Under the pieces are notes generated by a model, which was given only the letters and a program-made list of their open reading frames with translations, was not told the origin of the DNA and ran no database searches. Made by a program: the position numbers and the translations under genes. This document shows, in pieces, positions 50,422-64,000 of a stretch of DNA of 64,000 nt. The stretch covers positions 42,501 through 106,500 of the forward strand of contig MCFG01000140.1 of the NCBI GenBank assembly GCA_002104895.1, in the 5' to 3' direction. Numbering within the stretch: the stretch's first letter is position 1; the number at the start of each line of letters is the position of its first letter. The DNA is from Anaeromyces robustus. Its lineage: Eukaryota > Neocallimastigomycota > Neocallimastigomycetes > Neocallimastigales > Neocallimastigaceae.

Positions 50422-51182
50422 GTAAATAAATAAATAAATAAGTAAATAATAAATAAATAAGTAAATAAATAATTTAATAAAAATAAATAAATAATTTAAT
50501 AAAAATAAATAAATAATTTAATGAAAATAAATAAATGATTTAATAAATAAATAATTAAAAAATTTTATAAATATATAAATATGGAAAGAAATTGAGTTGT
50601 TAGTGTTATATGTTTTGAATTTTTGAATATATATTAATAATTTTGAAAAAAAAAATAATTGAAAAAAACTAACTAAAAATAATTATTATATTAACAATTA
50701 TATTATACATTTATTAATTGTAGAACGTTTTAAAATCTTTAAAATAATTATTATATTAACAATTATATTATATATTTATCAATTGTAGAACATTTTTAAA
50801 TCGTTAAATAGTATTTTTAAAAATTACTAGACTATTAATTTTACTGATTAAATTAAAAAGAAAAAAGAATGAAGTAGAAATAAAAATCCAATTATTAATT
50901 ATTAACCTGTATTAATTCATCAATAATTTTTTTTCTAACTTCAATTTTGACATCTTCATTTTCTATATCTAATGACATTAATGCAATATGAATTGCATTC
51001 ATTCCTGTCATATCATCTCCTAATAATTCTTCAGCTTCTTTTCCAATGTCCGAATCTTCAAATGGTATTGATCCATTGTACTTTTCAAGAACTAAATTTT
51101 TATTAATTGCAATTAATTTTTGAATTACACTTAATTTTCCTTCTCTAATTGCTTTAATTAAAGATTGTAGTGATGTTTCCAT
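43072..51182 (-). CDS. Ankyrin - anillin/Bud4-like - PH domain protein
   Basis: Likely cortical scaffold in septation or polarity, by analogy with anillin and yeast Bud4. Eleven exons: 51182-50907, 50307-48138, 48034-47079, 46924-46895, 46787-46779, 46538-46521, 46391-44414, 44180-44047, 43829-43716, 43633-43574, 43425-43072. All phases close, giving 2032 residues. Ankyrin repeats fill about residues 1-150 (GMNAIHIALMSLD, NTTLHLASFLGERSVINKIL). A Lys/Glu/Asn-rich segment to about 1450 includes five copies of a KxNIKATIxNINKN motif (about 552-715). Then comes an anillin-like region (from about 1465, MVQFKASWSGELES, GNFLFKLNKMDIKS) and a PH domain (about 1884-2000, TGYLSQKGGDVNDWERRFYR). Exon 5 is only 9 bases and exon 6 is 18. 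Two adjacent genes remain possible if the phases match by chance. Confidence 0.8.
50313..50545. repeat. AAAT array in first intron
   Basis: Long (AAAT)n tract with AAGT, ATAT and AATTT variants inside intron 1 of the ankyrin/anillin/PH gene. Confidence 0.92.
50679..50815. repeat. Direct duplication of ~66 bp in first intron
   Basis: AATTATTATATTAACAATTA...AATTGTAGAAC occurs twice in tandem with a few changes, within the same intron. Confidence 0.75.
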
Positions 51183-51941
51183 TTTTTATTCTATATTATA
51201 GTATTAGATATATAATATAAAATGTATATTTATATATTTATATATATATATATGAATTAGTATTCATTTTTTTTAATATATATATATAATAAATATCATC
51301 ATAAATTAAATATATAAAAAATATTTTACATTTTTTCTTTATTTATATAAAAACTATTATATATGAATTTTATATAAATAAAGAAAATTATAATTTATTT
51401 TAAAAGAGTATATCTAACTATGATAGAAAAAAAGTTCTTTTTTCTAAAAAAAAAAAAACAAAAATAAAGAAAAAAAAATGAATTGTATTATTTGTATTAT
51501 ATTGAATATGGATAAAATATAATCCTCTATAATTTTTATATCGTATTAATTTTTTTTTTTTAAATAATTGATTTATAGTAATGAAATTCTATTTATTAAA
51601 GTTCTTAATGCATTATAAAATCTCAAATATTACTTTTTTTAAATAATTTAAAAAAATATTTAAATATAGTTATATTTAAAGATAATAATGTTTTTATGAT
51701 TAATGCATTAAAAATATAAGATTTAAGATTGTAGTCCAGAGTTTTTTATGTTTTATATATCTATCAAAAAATAAGCTATTTTAATTTTATCCCAATTTTT
51801 TTAATTAATAGTAAAATTCAATCTACTTTATAAAATTAATCAATACTACTAAATAATTTTAGCATTATTACAATTTAATATTTATTCAATTTAATTAGTA
51901 ACAAAGGCATAAATTTTAGAAATTTTTGTGTATTATATAAT

Positions 51942-51973
<32 letters not shown>

Positions 51974-52892
51974 GGTTTAGTTTAAGCATTGTATTTTTAA
52001 GAATAATTAGAAATTATGTTAATGAACAATTAAACAAAAAAAATTATAACTTTAATAAAAAATAAACCCCTTAAATAAAAAATAATCCTGGCCTGAAAAA
52101 AAAAAAAAAAAAAACTAATCCCAGTACTAATACCATTACCATACATTAATAATAAATATTAATACTAATACTAATAATAAATATATAAATAAATAAATAG
52201 ATAAATAAATAAATAAATAAATAGATAGATAGATAAATAAATAAATAAATAGATAAATAGATAGATAAAAATAATAAATAAATAATTAAATTAATAAAAT
52301 ATATTTAAATAACTAATTAAATTTTGATTCAGAAACTTTATTTTATTATATATTATTTTTTTGTTTGGAAAATTGAATTATATAATATTATATAACAATT
52401 TTATAATGGCATTATATTTATTTATTTATTTATTTGTTTATTTATTTATGATATTTATACTGTTATGTAATGATGATTATTCAGTAATATATTCTAATAA
52501 TATATAATAAAATAATTCATTTATATGAATTATTTTATTATGATTATTATTATGAAATATTTATAATGAAGTTTTAAACTTTTTCCAAGTTATATATTTA
52601 CATATATAAATATTTATTTATATAAAATATTGGTATTTATATTCTCAAAAATTATATATATATATTTTTTTTTGCGTATTAATATTATTTTTATTATATA
52701 ATTTTTATTGATTTATTATGAAAAATATTCTTTTGCTATTATTTTATTAGTGTATGTATGATTATATTTTTTTATAACCATATTACTTTATTATTATTTT
52801 ATTTCATATTGATCTTATTTTTATTTTAGTACATATATATTTATATATATGTTGATAATTATTATTATTATTACTATTATTACTATTATTAC

Positions 52893-52926
<34 letters not shown>

Positions 52927-52984
52927 TTTTTTTTTTTGATGAATTCTTATTTAGTATATTAATAATAAATAATAATAATTATTA
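51183..52984. other. Intergenic region, no gene seen
   Basis: About 1.8 kb upstream of the ankyrin gene and downstream of VTI1. It has a T run (51945-51973), TAGA/AAAT arrays (52180-52275), a (TTTA)n tract (52420-52450) and an ATT/ACT array (52858-52925). Nothing coding. Confidence 0.6.
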
Positions 52985-54551
52985 TTAGAACCATTTAATA
53001 TATATAGTTAGTATAATAAGAATAATTAATATTAATATTATTAAATATGCCATTAATTTATTTGTTCTTATTCTTATTTACGCGATTTTTATAGAAATTA
53101 TCATTAATGAAAAGTATATAAAAATGAAGTAAGAAATATAACATTAGTAAATTATTTATTAATAAAATATTATATTAATATAAAATACCTTCTTTGCATA
53201 TCTTTTAATAATTTGGTACTAGTATCAAGGAATGTGTTAGCACTTCTTAACTAAAAAAAAAAATTAAAGTTTTAATTTATTAGTATATTTTTATTAATGA
53301 TTAAAAATTTTTACAATAATTTTATAAAATAACTAACTGTTTCTTGTGCATGTTCCATTTGTTGTCTTTGACCATATAATACATTTAAAGTTGAAGCACC
53401 AGTTTGTTCTTTAAATAATATAAATACAAAAAATAAAATATTTAGTTTTATTATATCATATATTTATATTTTAATATAAAATTCCTTTTTAATAAAACCG
53501 TACCTGCTTCAAGTGCCATTCTATGTGCATTTTGTAAACGTTTACTTGAATTAATTAATTTTTCAGTATTTTTTTGTAATTTTGTTCTTTTGTCTAAATC
53601 ATCAATTATTATATCAACATTATCATTATTATTTTCACCTAAAAGTTGGCGTCTTTCTTCTGTCACATCATTATATGCTGTTTTCTTTTATTTTATTATA
53701 AATTATTATTGTTAATTAATTATAATAATTAATAGTTACATTATTGTTTGTTATAATAATAATTATAACAAACAACAACAATAATAATAATATAATAATA
53801 ATATAATAATAATAATAATATAATAATAATATAATAATAATAATAATATAATAATAATATAATAATAATATAATAATAATATAAATAATATTAAAATATT
53901 TTTATTAAATGATAAAAAGTAATTAATAAATAATAAGAAACTGTTTTTTTTTTTAAATGATTAAAAGTAATTAATAGATAATAATAAAAAATATTAAAAG
54001 ATAATTTAACTCTTTTTTTTTTTTTAAAAAAAAAAAAAACTTACAAGTTTTTTCTTTAAACCATCAAGTTCTGATTTATATTCTTTTATTTTAGGTTGTA
54101 ATTGAATTCTAGTAGAAGTATTTAAACTTCTTATTTCTACATCCATTTGACTGACCTTTAATTTGAAGAAATTTCATTTATTTTAAATAATCATTTAAAT
54201 TAATTGAATATTAATATTGTATTGTTAATGAATTTTAATATTTCATTATAAAATATATTTAATAATTTACAATTTCATCGGCCTCATCTAATTCTCTTTC
54301 TAATTGATTTAATAATTGTTTTTTCTTTTCTATATTTATTTAACAAATATAAAATAATAAAATGTTAATAATTTAAATAACTTTTTTTTTTTTTTTTTTT
54401 TATTTTTTCTATATTTTTACTAAGAATTAATTAATAATTTACCTCCAATTGATTTTTTCAATTTATTTTCTATAGTATCATTTATCTCTGCTGCTAAAGC
54501 ATTAAATTCATTTTCATAGGTATTAAAAATCAATGAATCTGATTCTGCCAT
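52985..54551 (-). CDS. VTI1: Qb-SNARE VTI1
   Basis: Vti1-family SNARE acting in Golgi, endosome and vacuole fusion. Seven exons: 54551-54443, 54329-54271, 54155-54045, 53684-53504, 53408-53338, 53250-53189, 53066-52985, giving 224 residues (yeast 217). The N-terminal three-helix domain starts MAESDSLIFNTYENEFNALA, as in Vti1 proteins, and continues with EADEIVSQMDVEIRSL and LNTSTRIQLQPKIKEYKSEL. The SNARE motif runs about residues 140-198 (QRQQMEHAQETLRSANTFLD, then LKDMQRR). The last exon encodes a C-terminal membrane anchor (YLIILILIILIILTIYIKWF) and stop. By-eye alignment puts Asn where Vti1 proteins usually carry Asp at the central layer. The family match is sure. Confidence 0.93.
53770..53882. 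repeat. AAT/AATAT array in VTI1 intron
   Basis: Triplet array with regular ATAT interruptions in the intron between exons 3 and 4. Confidence 0.9.
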
Positions 54552-55501
54552 TTTTATTTAAATGAATATATAATATATTAAGATAGTAATTGTTTTATTT
54601 TATTTCTATATTAACACTCTTTTTTATTTAAAATTTTGGTATATTTAATGAATTTTTATATAAAAATAAATTTATTAAAATATAATATTATTATTCTATA
54701 ATTTGAAGTTCATTTATATAATAAAAGAATATTTTTTATATTATTATAATTATTATTATTTTAATTTTATTAATTTTTATTTTTTAAACTTTTTTTTTTT
54801 TTTTTTAACTTTCAAATAGTTTTTTATACAAAAAATTAATTATTAATGAAAATTTATATAAATAAAAATAATTAATAATTTATTTATTATTTAATGATAA
54901 ATATTATAGAAAATATTTTTAATTATTTAATTAAAAATATTATTAAAAAAAAAATATAATACTGTTTTTAATTATTAATAATTTGAAATATTCTATATTC
55001 ATTGTACTATTTATTTCAATCTATTTGACACCATAATTAGTAAAAATATACCTATTTTTTCTTTTTATATCGTATATTTTTATGTAAAAACTTTATTTAT
55101 TAATAACATGTTTTTTAGATTTAATATAAGAACTATTAAATATATTAATTATTTAATAATAATTCTTGTAAAAGATTAAACATTTTAAAGTTAGGTTTTT
55201 TTCATATTTTTTTCATATTTTATAATTAAATTCATATTTAAATATTTAATTATAATATATATATATAAATACTATAATTTTAAAATAATTTTTTACTATG
55301 AAGAAAAAAAAATTATTTTTAAACAAAAAAATCTCAAATTATCGGAAAATGGTTAAATTTATTAATGATATATAATATATTTAAATATATTCAATTTTAT
55401 CTTTATAATATAAAAAAAAAAAAGAAAAATAGAAATTAAAATAATAACAACAACATTATAAAATAAATTTATTATAATTAATTTTTAAAGAATAAATAGT
55501 T
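54552..55501. other. Divergent spacer between VTI1 and the next gene
   Basis: 950 bases of A/T low complexity serving as upstream region for both genes. No recognisable motif or RNA gene. Confidence 0.55.
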
Positions 55502-56100
55502 ATGATTCAAAAATTCTCTGATCCTTTACCTTCAATTAAAAATTTTTCAAAGAAAATTCATAGTGAAAATGGTAATAAATTACATATTGAATAAATTTTC
55601 TTTTCTTTAGGTTGTATAATTTAATTTAATATTAAATATTCTATAAAAGAATTGGAATTAGTTAATTTAAAAGCTGATGACAGTGTTAATTTTAAGCCTG
55701 AATATTACAATGAAATTAGTAAGAGGTATAGACCAATGTCTGTACCTATGAGTGAAAGGACTGTTAGAAATAGATATAGTAGGATATTTACAGATTAAAT
55801 TAGAATAAATTTTTTTATATTGACAGAAAGAATTTATTAATTTTATATTTGTATATATATTTTGTTTTAATTGTTATTATTTTTTTTTATATTAGTTATT
55901 AGTCAGACTAAAGAAAATGTTTCTCATGCAAACCTTGTTGAAAAAGAAATTGAAGGATTAGATCCTATTGAAGCTTTTAAAAAAAAATTAATAATTAATG
56001 AATTAAACATCGAAAGGTAGTATGTTTATAAAAATAAAAATATAATTATATAATATTAAAACAATAATATATTAAAATACATTTCTCTCATAAATATATG

Positions 56101-56135
<35 letters not shown>

Positions 56136-58002
56136 CTTTTTCCTTGATATATATTTTTATAAAATTATAGAAAAAAAAATCCAAAATTGTCCAAAGATAT
56201 TCAAGTTGGAATAAAGAAAAATTATTTAGATATGAAATATAAAAATTATGATTTATTTCCTGATAATAATAAAATTCCAAAAGAGGAAAATAAGACTGAA
56301 AAAAAGGAACAAATAAAAAAAAAAAATTCATGTGAAGATTTGAATTATGATCCATTATTACCTTATATGATGGATTATTATAAAAACCAAATAGAAACAG
56401 ATAATTTAATGTTATATGTATCTAAAAAAAAAAGAGAGTCAAAAAAATTAAATATTAAAGAGTTATATATGTATAATTCTGACTTACAAAAAATAAGAAA
56501 TCAAAATAATAAAGATGGTGTTTCTTATAATGGTAATTTCAACATTGGTGGTTGTGAATATGTTGGTGCAGATGATCAAGTATATAAGTTATGTCAGAAA
56601 AGGAATTTTATTTCTCTTCCAGAAAATTATATTAAATATCATAAATATTTGGAAGATAAAGCTGAAAAATTAAATAAAAACAAAAATATAATTGAAAATA
56701 ATAATATAAATGAAAATTCAGTTAAGAAAACATCTTCATTTATAAAAGAAAAGGAAAATAAAAAAATTAATTCAGATAAAAGTATTTTAGACCAAAATGA
56801 AAAAGAATATCAAACGTATAAAAAATATTCAGACAATAAGAATACTAAAAAACCCATTATACGGACCTATTTTGGCAGTTATAGTGGTTATAATTCATTG
56901 TCTCGACCAGCATTATATACATCATTAGTAAAGCGGCATAATGCTCATAGAAACAAGGAAAATTACAATATTGAACAAGTAATTATTAATAATAAAATAA
57001 TAATTCTTATTTTGATATTTAAAATTTAAATATATGAATTAACAAGTATTATATATATGAAACATAAAATTACAAATAGATTATATTGAAAAGATTAAGA
57101 TATATATTAAATTATAATAAAATAGATAAAGATCATTTATATTTAATTGATAATTTAAAAAATGGGTAAGTTTTTATATTTAATTATTATAATAATTATA
57201 TAATATAGTAAATTAGAAAAAAATCTATATATATATATATTATTAATAATAATATTATTATATTGTTGTTGTTATTATTACTGTTGATATTAATTTAATA
57301 AGTAATATTCCTGATGAATTAATACAGCGATACTTTTATAAAGATTTTAAATCATTAGAAGAAGTAAGAAATGAATTACTAAATCAGATGCTAAAAGAAA
57401 ATGATGACATTGAATTAAAACTCACAAAAAAAGAAAAAACAGAGAATATAAAAGAAAAAGAAAAAGAAAAAGTAAAAGAAAATAAGAATGAAAATAATAA
57501 TGAAAATAATAATGAAAATAATAATGAAAATAATAATGAAAATAATAATGAAAATAGTAATGAAAATAATAATGAAAATAATAATGAAAATAATAATGAA
57601 AATAATAATGTTCAATATAATAGTAATGAAAATGCAAAATTAAATAATAATTCACAAAAAATGATAAATGAACATAATGATTCAAATGATAAAAATAGTA
57701 ATTTTAATTATAAAAATGATAATTCTATTAATTTATTAAAGTTACAATCTAAATCTAAGAAAATGAAAATACTTCCAAAAATTCGTGATCCAACAACACC
57801 TAATGAATTATTATATATTATTGATAATTATAAAAATATGAATAAAAAAATGCGTAATGATTATAATAAATATAAAATTTACAATAAACATATACATTCT
57901 CAAAAATCATCAGATAATAATTTAAGTGAAAATAAATCAAACTCAAAAATAAATAATCCAGTATTATCATATAACGAAATAATAAAAGCATTACAAGAAT
58001 AA
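55502..58002 (+). CDS. Unrecognised Asn/Lys-rich protein
   Basis: I do not recognise the family. Six exons, 55502-55571, 55650-55778, 55896-56016, 56171-56978, 57080-57165 and 57303-58002, give 637 residues with all phases closing. Conserved-looking parts are NFKPEYYNEISKRYRPMSVP, HANLVEKEIEGLDPIEAFKK, a CEYVGADDQVYKLCQKRNFI block, and RTYFGSYSGYNSLSRPALYT. A helical stretch follows (ILKRLRYILNYNKIDKDH, RYFYKDFKSLEEVRNELLNQ). The last exon carries a 12-base minisatellite encoding repeated NNNE, then a basic tail. No signal peptide or membrane helix. It precedes TBC1D19 on the same strand by 635 bases. Function unknown. Confidence 0.75.
57484..57608. repeat. 12-bp exonic minisatellite (NNNE)n
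   Basis: About ten in-frame copies of GAAAATAATAAT with one AGT variant, encoding Glu-Asn-Asn-Asn in the last exon of the unrecognised gene. Repeat length is a multiple of three, so copy changes keep the frame. Confidence 0.9.
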
Positions 58003-58637
58003 ATAACTTAACATTTGAAATGCTTTGTTTTATATTATTTTAATTTATTATTAATAGTTATTCTATCTATTAGTATATTTATATATTCATATCCTATCTT
58101 TTTTTTTTATAAAAAGAATATATTTCGAAATTAAAGTTTTTTTTTTTTAATTACGAAATGCATTTTTCATTTTTGTTTAAAGAAAAAATTAAAAAATTAT
58201 ATAAAATAATATAATATAAAAATGTTTTTAATAAATTATATCCACAAAAAAAGAAAAAAAGATAAAAAAAGTACATATTAAAAATTAGAAAGATAATAAA
58301 AAAAGTATTATAAGTTACACAATGTGATAACATATTTAAAATTTTAATATATAATATCTTTTTTCATTTTTTTTCATAAATAAAACATATATAAATATTA
58401 AAAAATAAATGATAATGATATTTCTTTTTTAAAAAAAAATTTCATTAATGATATAAAGTTTAAAATTTATCACAAGAAAAAAAAATTTTTTTTATTTTAT
58501 TTTTCTGATAATAAAAAAAAAATAAAGTTTAATATTTAAAAGTTGTTTTTTTTTTTTTATAATATATATTTATTAAAACAGAAAAATTATTTGTTTTCTA
58601 TAAATAATTTTTTTCTATATATAATAAAACTTTTAAA
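58003..58637. other. Intergenic region, no gene seen
   Basis: 635 bases of A/T runs between the unrecognised gene and TBC1D19; the probable TBC1D19 promoter lies here. No motif stands out. Confidence 0.55.
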
Positions 58638-61911
<3,274 letters not shown>

Positions 61912-62483
61912 AATATTATCTTTTTAAATATATTTCATTTAAAAATTAAAATATTATCTTTTTAAATATGTTTCATTTAAAATGAAGATATTATCCTTTA
62001 AAATATATTAGAAAAAAAAAATCTATATTAATATTATAATTGTATATTGATTTTTGATATTATAATAATAATAGCAAAAATAATAATTTCCTATATAAAA
62101 AAATTAATTCTAATTTCATCATGGAAATTTGTTAAAACATTAACCAATTCTATTAAAATTTAAACATATTTATATATAATGTATGATAAGATAAAAAAAT
62201 TAATAAATACAATATTTAAAATTATAACAAAAGTACTAAAAAAATTTGTAGAAATAACATAAAAATGGAGATATTTCCACAGTTTTTTTTTTTTTTTTTT
62301 TTGTTAAAATATGTATATATATAATATATATTCATAAAGAATATATAAAAAAAAAAGCTAAACAAAATCGAATGATTATGATGATTACTTATATTTATTG
62401 TTAAAAAAATTTTTTTTTTAAATTAAGATAAAATAAACAAAATATTAATCTTAAAGTATCTATCTCCACAAGAAGGAACATAT

Positions 62484-62768
62484 TTATAAATAAATGATAG
62501 ATTTTAATGCATATACATCAATAGCTTTATTATTTATATTATTTTTTTTTTCGTCATCAATAAAATTTAATGGATATTCTTTATTTGATTCGCAATCATT
62601 TTCATTAAAATAATTAAATACTTGATAGCATTAGAGTTTTTCTAAATGAAAAATAGTTGAAGTTATATATTCATAATTATATAATTTGTCGTTTTCTTTA
62701 ATTATACCTTTATTATTATTATAAAAATAATTTTTTAATTCTTTATCAGTAAAAGATATAATTTTTTT
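62484..62768 (-). pseudogene. Remnant of an unidentified gene
   Basis: On the minus strand about 90 codons read with a protein-like mix of residues (ISFTDKELKNYFYNNN..., then NENDCESNKEYPLNFIDDE), unlike the surrounding homopolymers. The frame contains an internal stop and has no start codon or flanking exon that I can find. It could be a decayed host gene fragment or an exon of an unusual gene; the family is not recognisable. Confidence 0.4.
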
Positions 62769-62895
62769 TAGATAGAAATATTAAATTTATGTATCATATA
62801 AATTTAAACTCCATTATTTCTTTATATAATTCTTTTTTTCTTTTTCATAATTTTATACAATACCTCTATTGTACATAACGATGCATCCTTAATAA

Positions 62896-62961
62896 TATTT
62901 AAAATAAACTTTAATATTTATGCCAAATTAGATTCAAAAATATTAAAGTTTATTTTAAATA
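62896..62961. repeat. Perfect 24-bp inverted repeat
   Basis: Arms at 62896-62919 and 62938-62961 are exact reverse complements (TATTTAAAATAAACTTTAAT plus four bases) with an 18-base loop. Perfect pairing over 24 bases including several G/C is unlikely by chance even in A/T DNA. Confidence 0.8.
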
Positions 62962-63533
62962 TAAATATTTAGCTACTTAATTTTTTGTCAATTATATTAT
63001 TTTTATATTTTTTTTATTTTGAAATTTTTATTTTGAAATAATTATAAAAATTAGTAAACAAAAATAATTTAATATAATTTACAGTTAACTATTTTATTCA
63101 TTTATTTAAAATATTTCAAATATTTATCTTATGTAACGTAGGACAAAATTATTTAGAATATTTGTACAACTGAAATAATTAGAAAATCAAAAAAAAAAAA
63201 AAAAAAGTCATCATTAATAATTATGTTTCATAATGAAAACTAAAAAAAAAAATGTTATAAAAAATTTTTATCTGAACTACAAATTAATTAAAATGGTGAT
63301 AATCTAATATTTTATTTTTTCTATATTTCTCTAATATTTCTCAATATTTTTATAAGAGTAAAAATTAGTACAAAATAAATAGATTAATTAATTTATATTA
63401 ATTCTTGTATTTCATTAACTTAATTATTAATCAATTTTCTACCCCTTAAATTTACAAAAAAAGAAACTTTTTTGTAAATTGGAAAATATTGAAAATATCT
63501 ATAAATAAAAATTTTATGCATATTTAATCAAAT

Positions 63534-63535
<2 letters not shown>

Positions 63536-63567
<32 letters not shown>
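63536..63567. repeat. Poly-A tract
   Basis: An A run of about 32 bases near the right edge of the window, with no gene next to it. Confidence 0.85.
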
Positions 63568-63571
<4 letters not shown>

Positions 63572-64000
63572 TTATAATAAATAAAGGAAAAAAAAAGTTT
63601 TTTTTATTTTATTTTTATTTTAAAAAAAGTAATATTATTTTATATAAACAATATTTATAATAAAATAATATTGATAATTAATTTGAAATTTATTTAAATT
63701 TCATTTTTATTTAAATTATAATAATAAATTTGAAATTTACTTAATTTCATTTTTATTTTAATAAAAATAATAATAATAAAATAAATATATTTATAAATGA
63801 TATTTAATAATACAAAAATACATTCTTTTTAAATATATCAAAAATAATAAAAAAACGATAAGAATTCTATAATAAAATCATAGATTTGAATTAATTTTTT
63901 TTTTTTTTGAAATAAAAAAAGAAGAAAAATAATAGCATTAGAAATAAAAAAATGATATTATATAAACAAAAGCAAAAGAGTATTTACTTAATGATAGTAA

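Larger units (their letters stand above)
61912..64000. other. 3' flank and intergenic DNA to the window edge
   Basis: About 2.1 kb. It begins with tandem copies of the end of TBC1D19, then A/T runs, a minus-strand coding remnant (62484-62768), a perfect inverted repeat (62896-62961) and a poly-A run (63536-63567). No intact gene reaches the edge. Confidence 0.6.

Overview
This is a nuclear window from an extremely AT-rich, intron-rich, flagellated fungus. The best fit is an anaerobic gut fungus (Neocallimastigomycota). The reasons are near-pure A/T intergenic DNA full of homopolymers and AAT/AAAT microsatellites, short GT-AG introns, asparagine-rich coding tracts, a secreted starch/maltose-type glucosidase, and flagellar doublet-microtubule genes beside fungal-type housekeeping genes. 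This placement is inference from composition and gene content. All gene models were spliced by eye; in every model the exon phases close and the reading frame stays open to the stop.

Layout, left to right. 0.7-1.4 kb: ribosomal protein eL27 (+). 3.1-8.5 kb: a 15-exon FAM13-like RhoGAP (+). 8.5-11.9 kb: non-coding DNA with an array of inverted and tandem repeats. 11.9-16.1 kb: an intronless secreted GH31 alpha-glucosidase with five trefoil domains and a CBM26-like module (+). 16.8-18.2 kb: an unrecognised basic protein (-), divergent from CCDC43 (+, 18.4-19.6 kb). 20.1-21.9 kb: IGBP1/TAP42 (-). 22.8-24.8 kb: RIB43A (-), head to head with a CFAP210-like trichoplein (TPH)-domain protein (+, 25.9-28.6 kb). 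29.4-34.4 kb: CTC1, the large telomere CST subunit (-). 36.7-39.3 kb: a leucine-rich-repeat membrane protein with one repeat per exon (-). 43.1-51.2 kb: an 11-exon gene joining ankyrin repeats, long charged low-complexity segments, an anillin/Bud4-type region and a PH domain (-). 53.0-54.6 kb: the SNARE VTI1 (-). 55.5-58.0 kb: an unrecognised protein (+). 58.6-61.9 kb: TBC1D19 (+). 61.9-64.0 kb: non-coding DNA with a gene remnant and a perfect inverted repeat.

The genes do not form a pathway cluster. Functionally they cover translation, Rho/Rab signalling, PP2A control, membrane fusion, septum/cortex organisation, telomere end protection, extracellular starch digestion and the flagellum. The RIB43A/CFAP210 pair is the only neighbouring pair with an obvious shared role. 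Several genes (FAM13, CCDC43, TBC1D19, CTC1, RIB43A, CFAP210) are better known from animals and protists and are, as far as I recall, missing from yeasts and moulds. I saw no tRNA, rRNA, CRISPR array or coding transposon or virus-like element.
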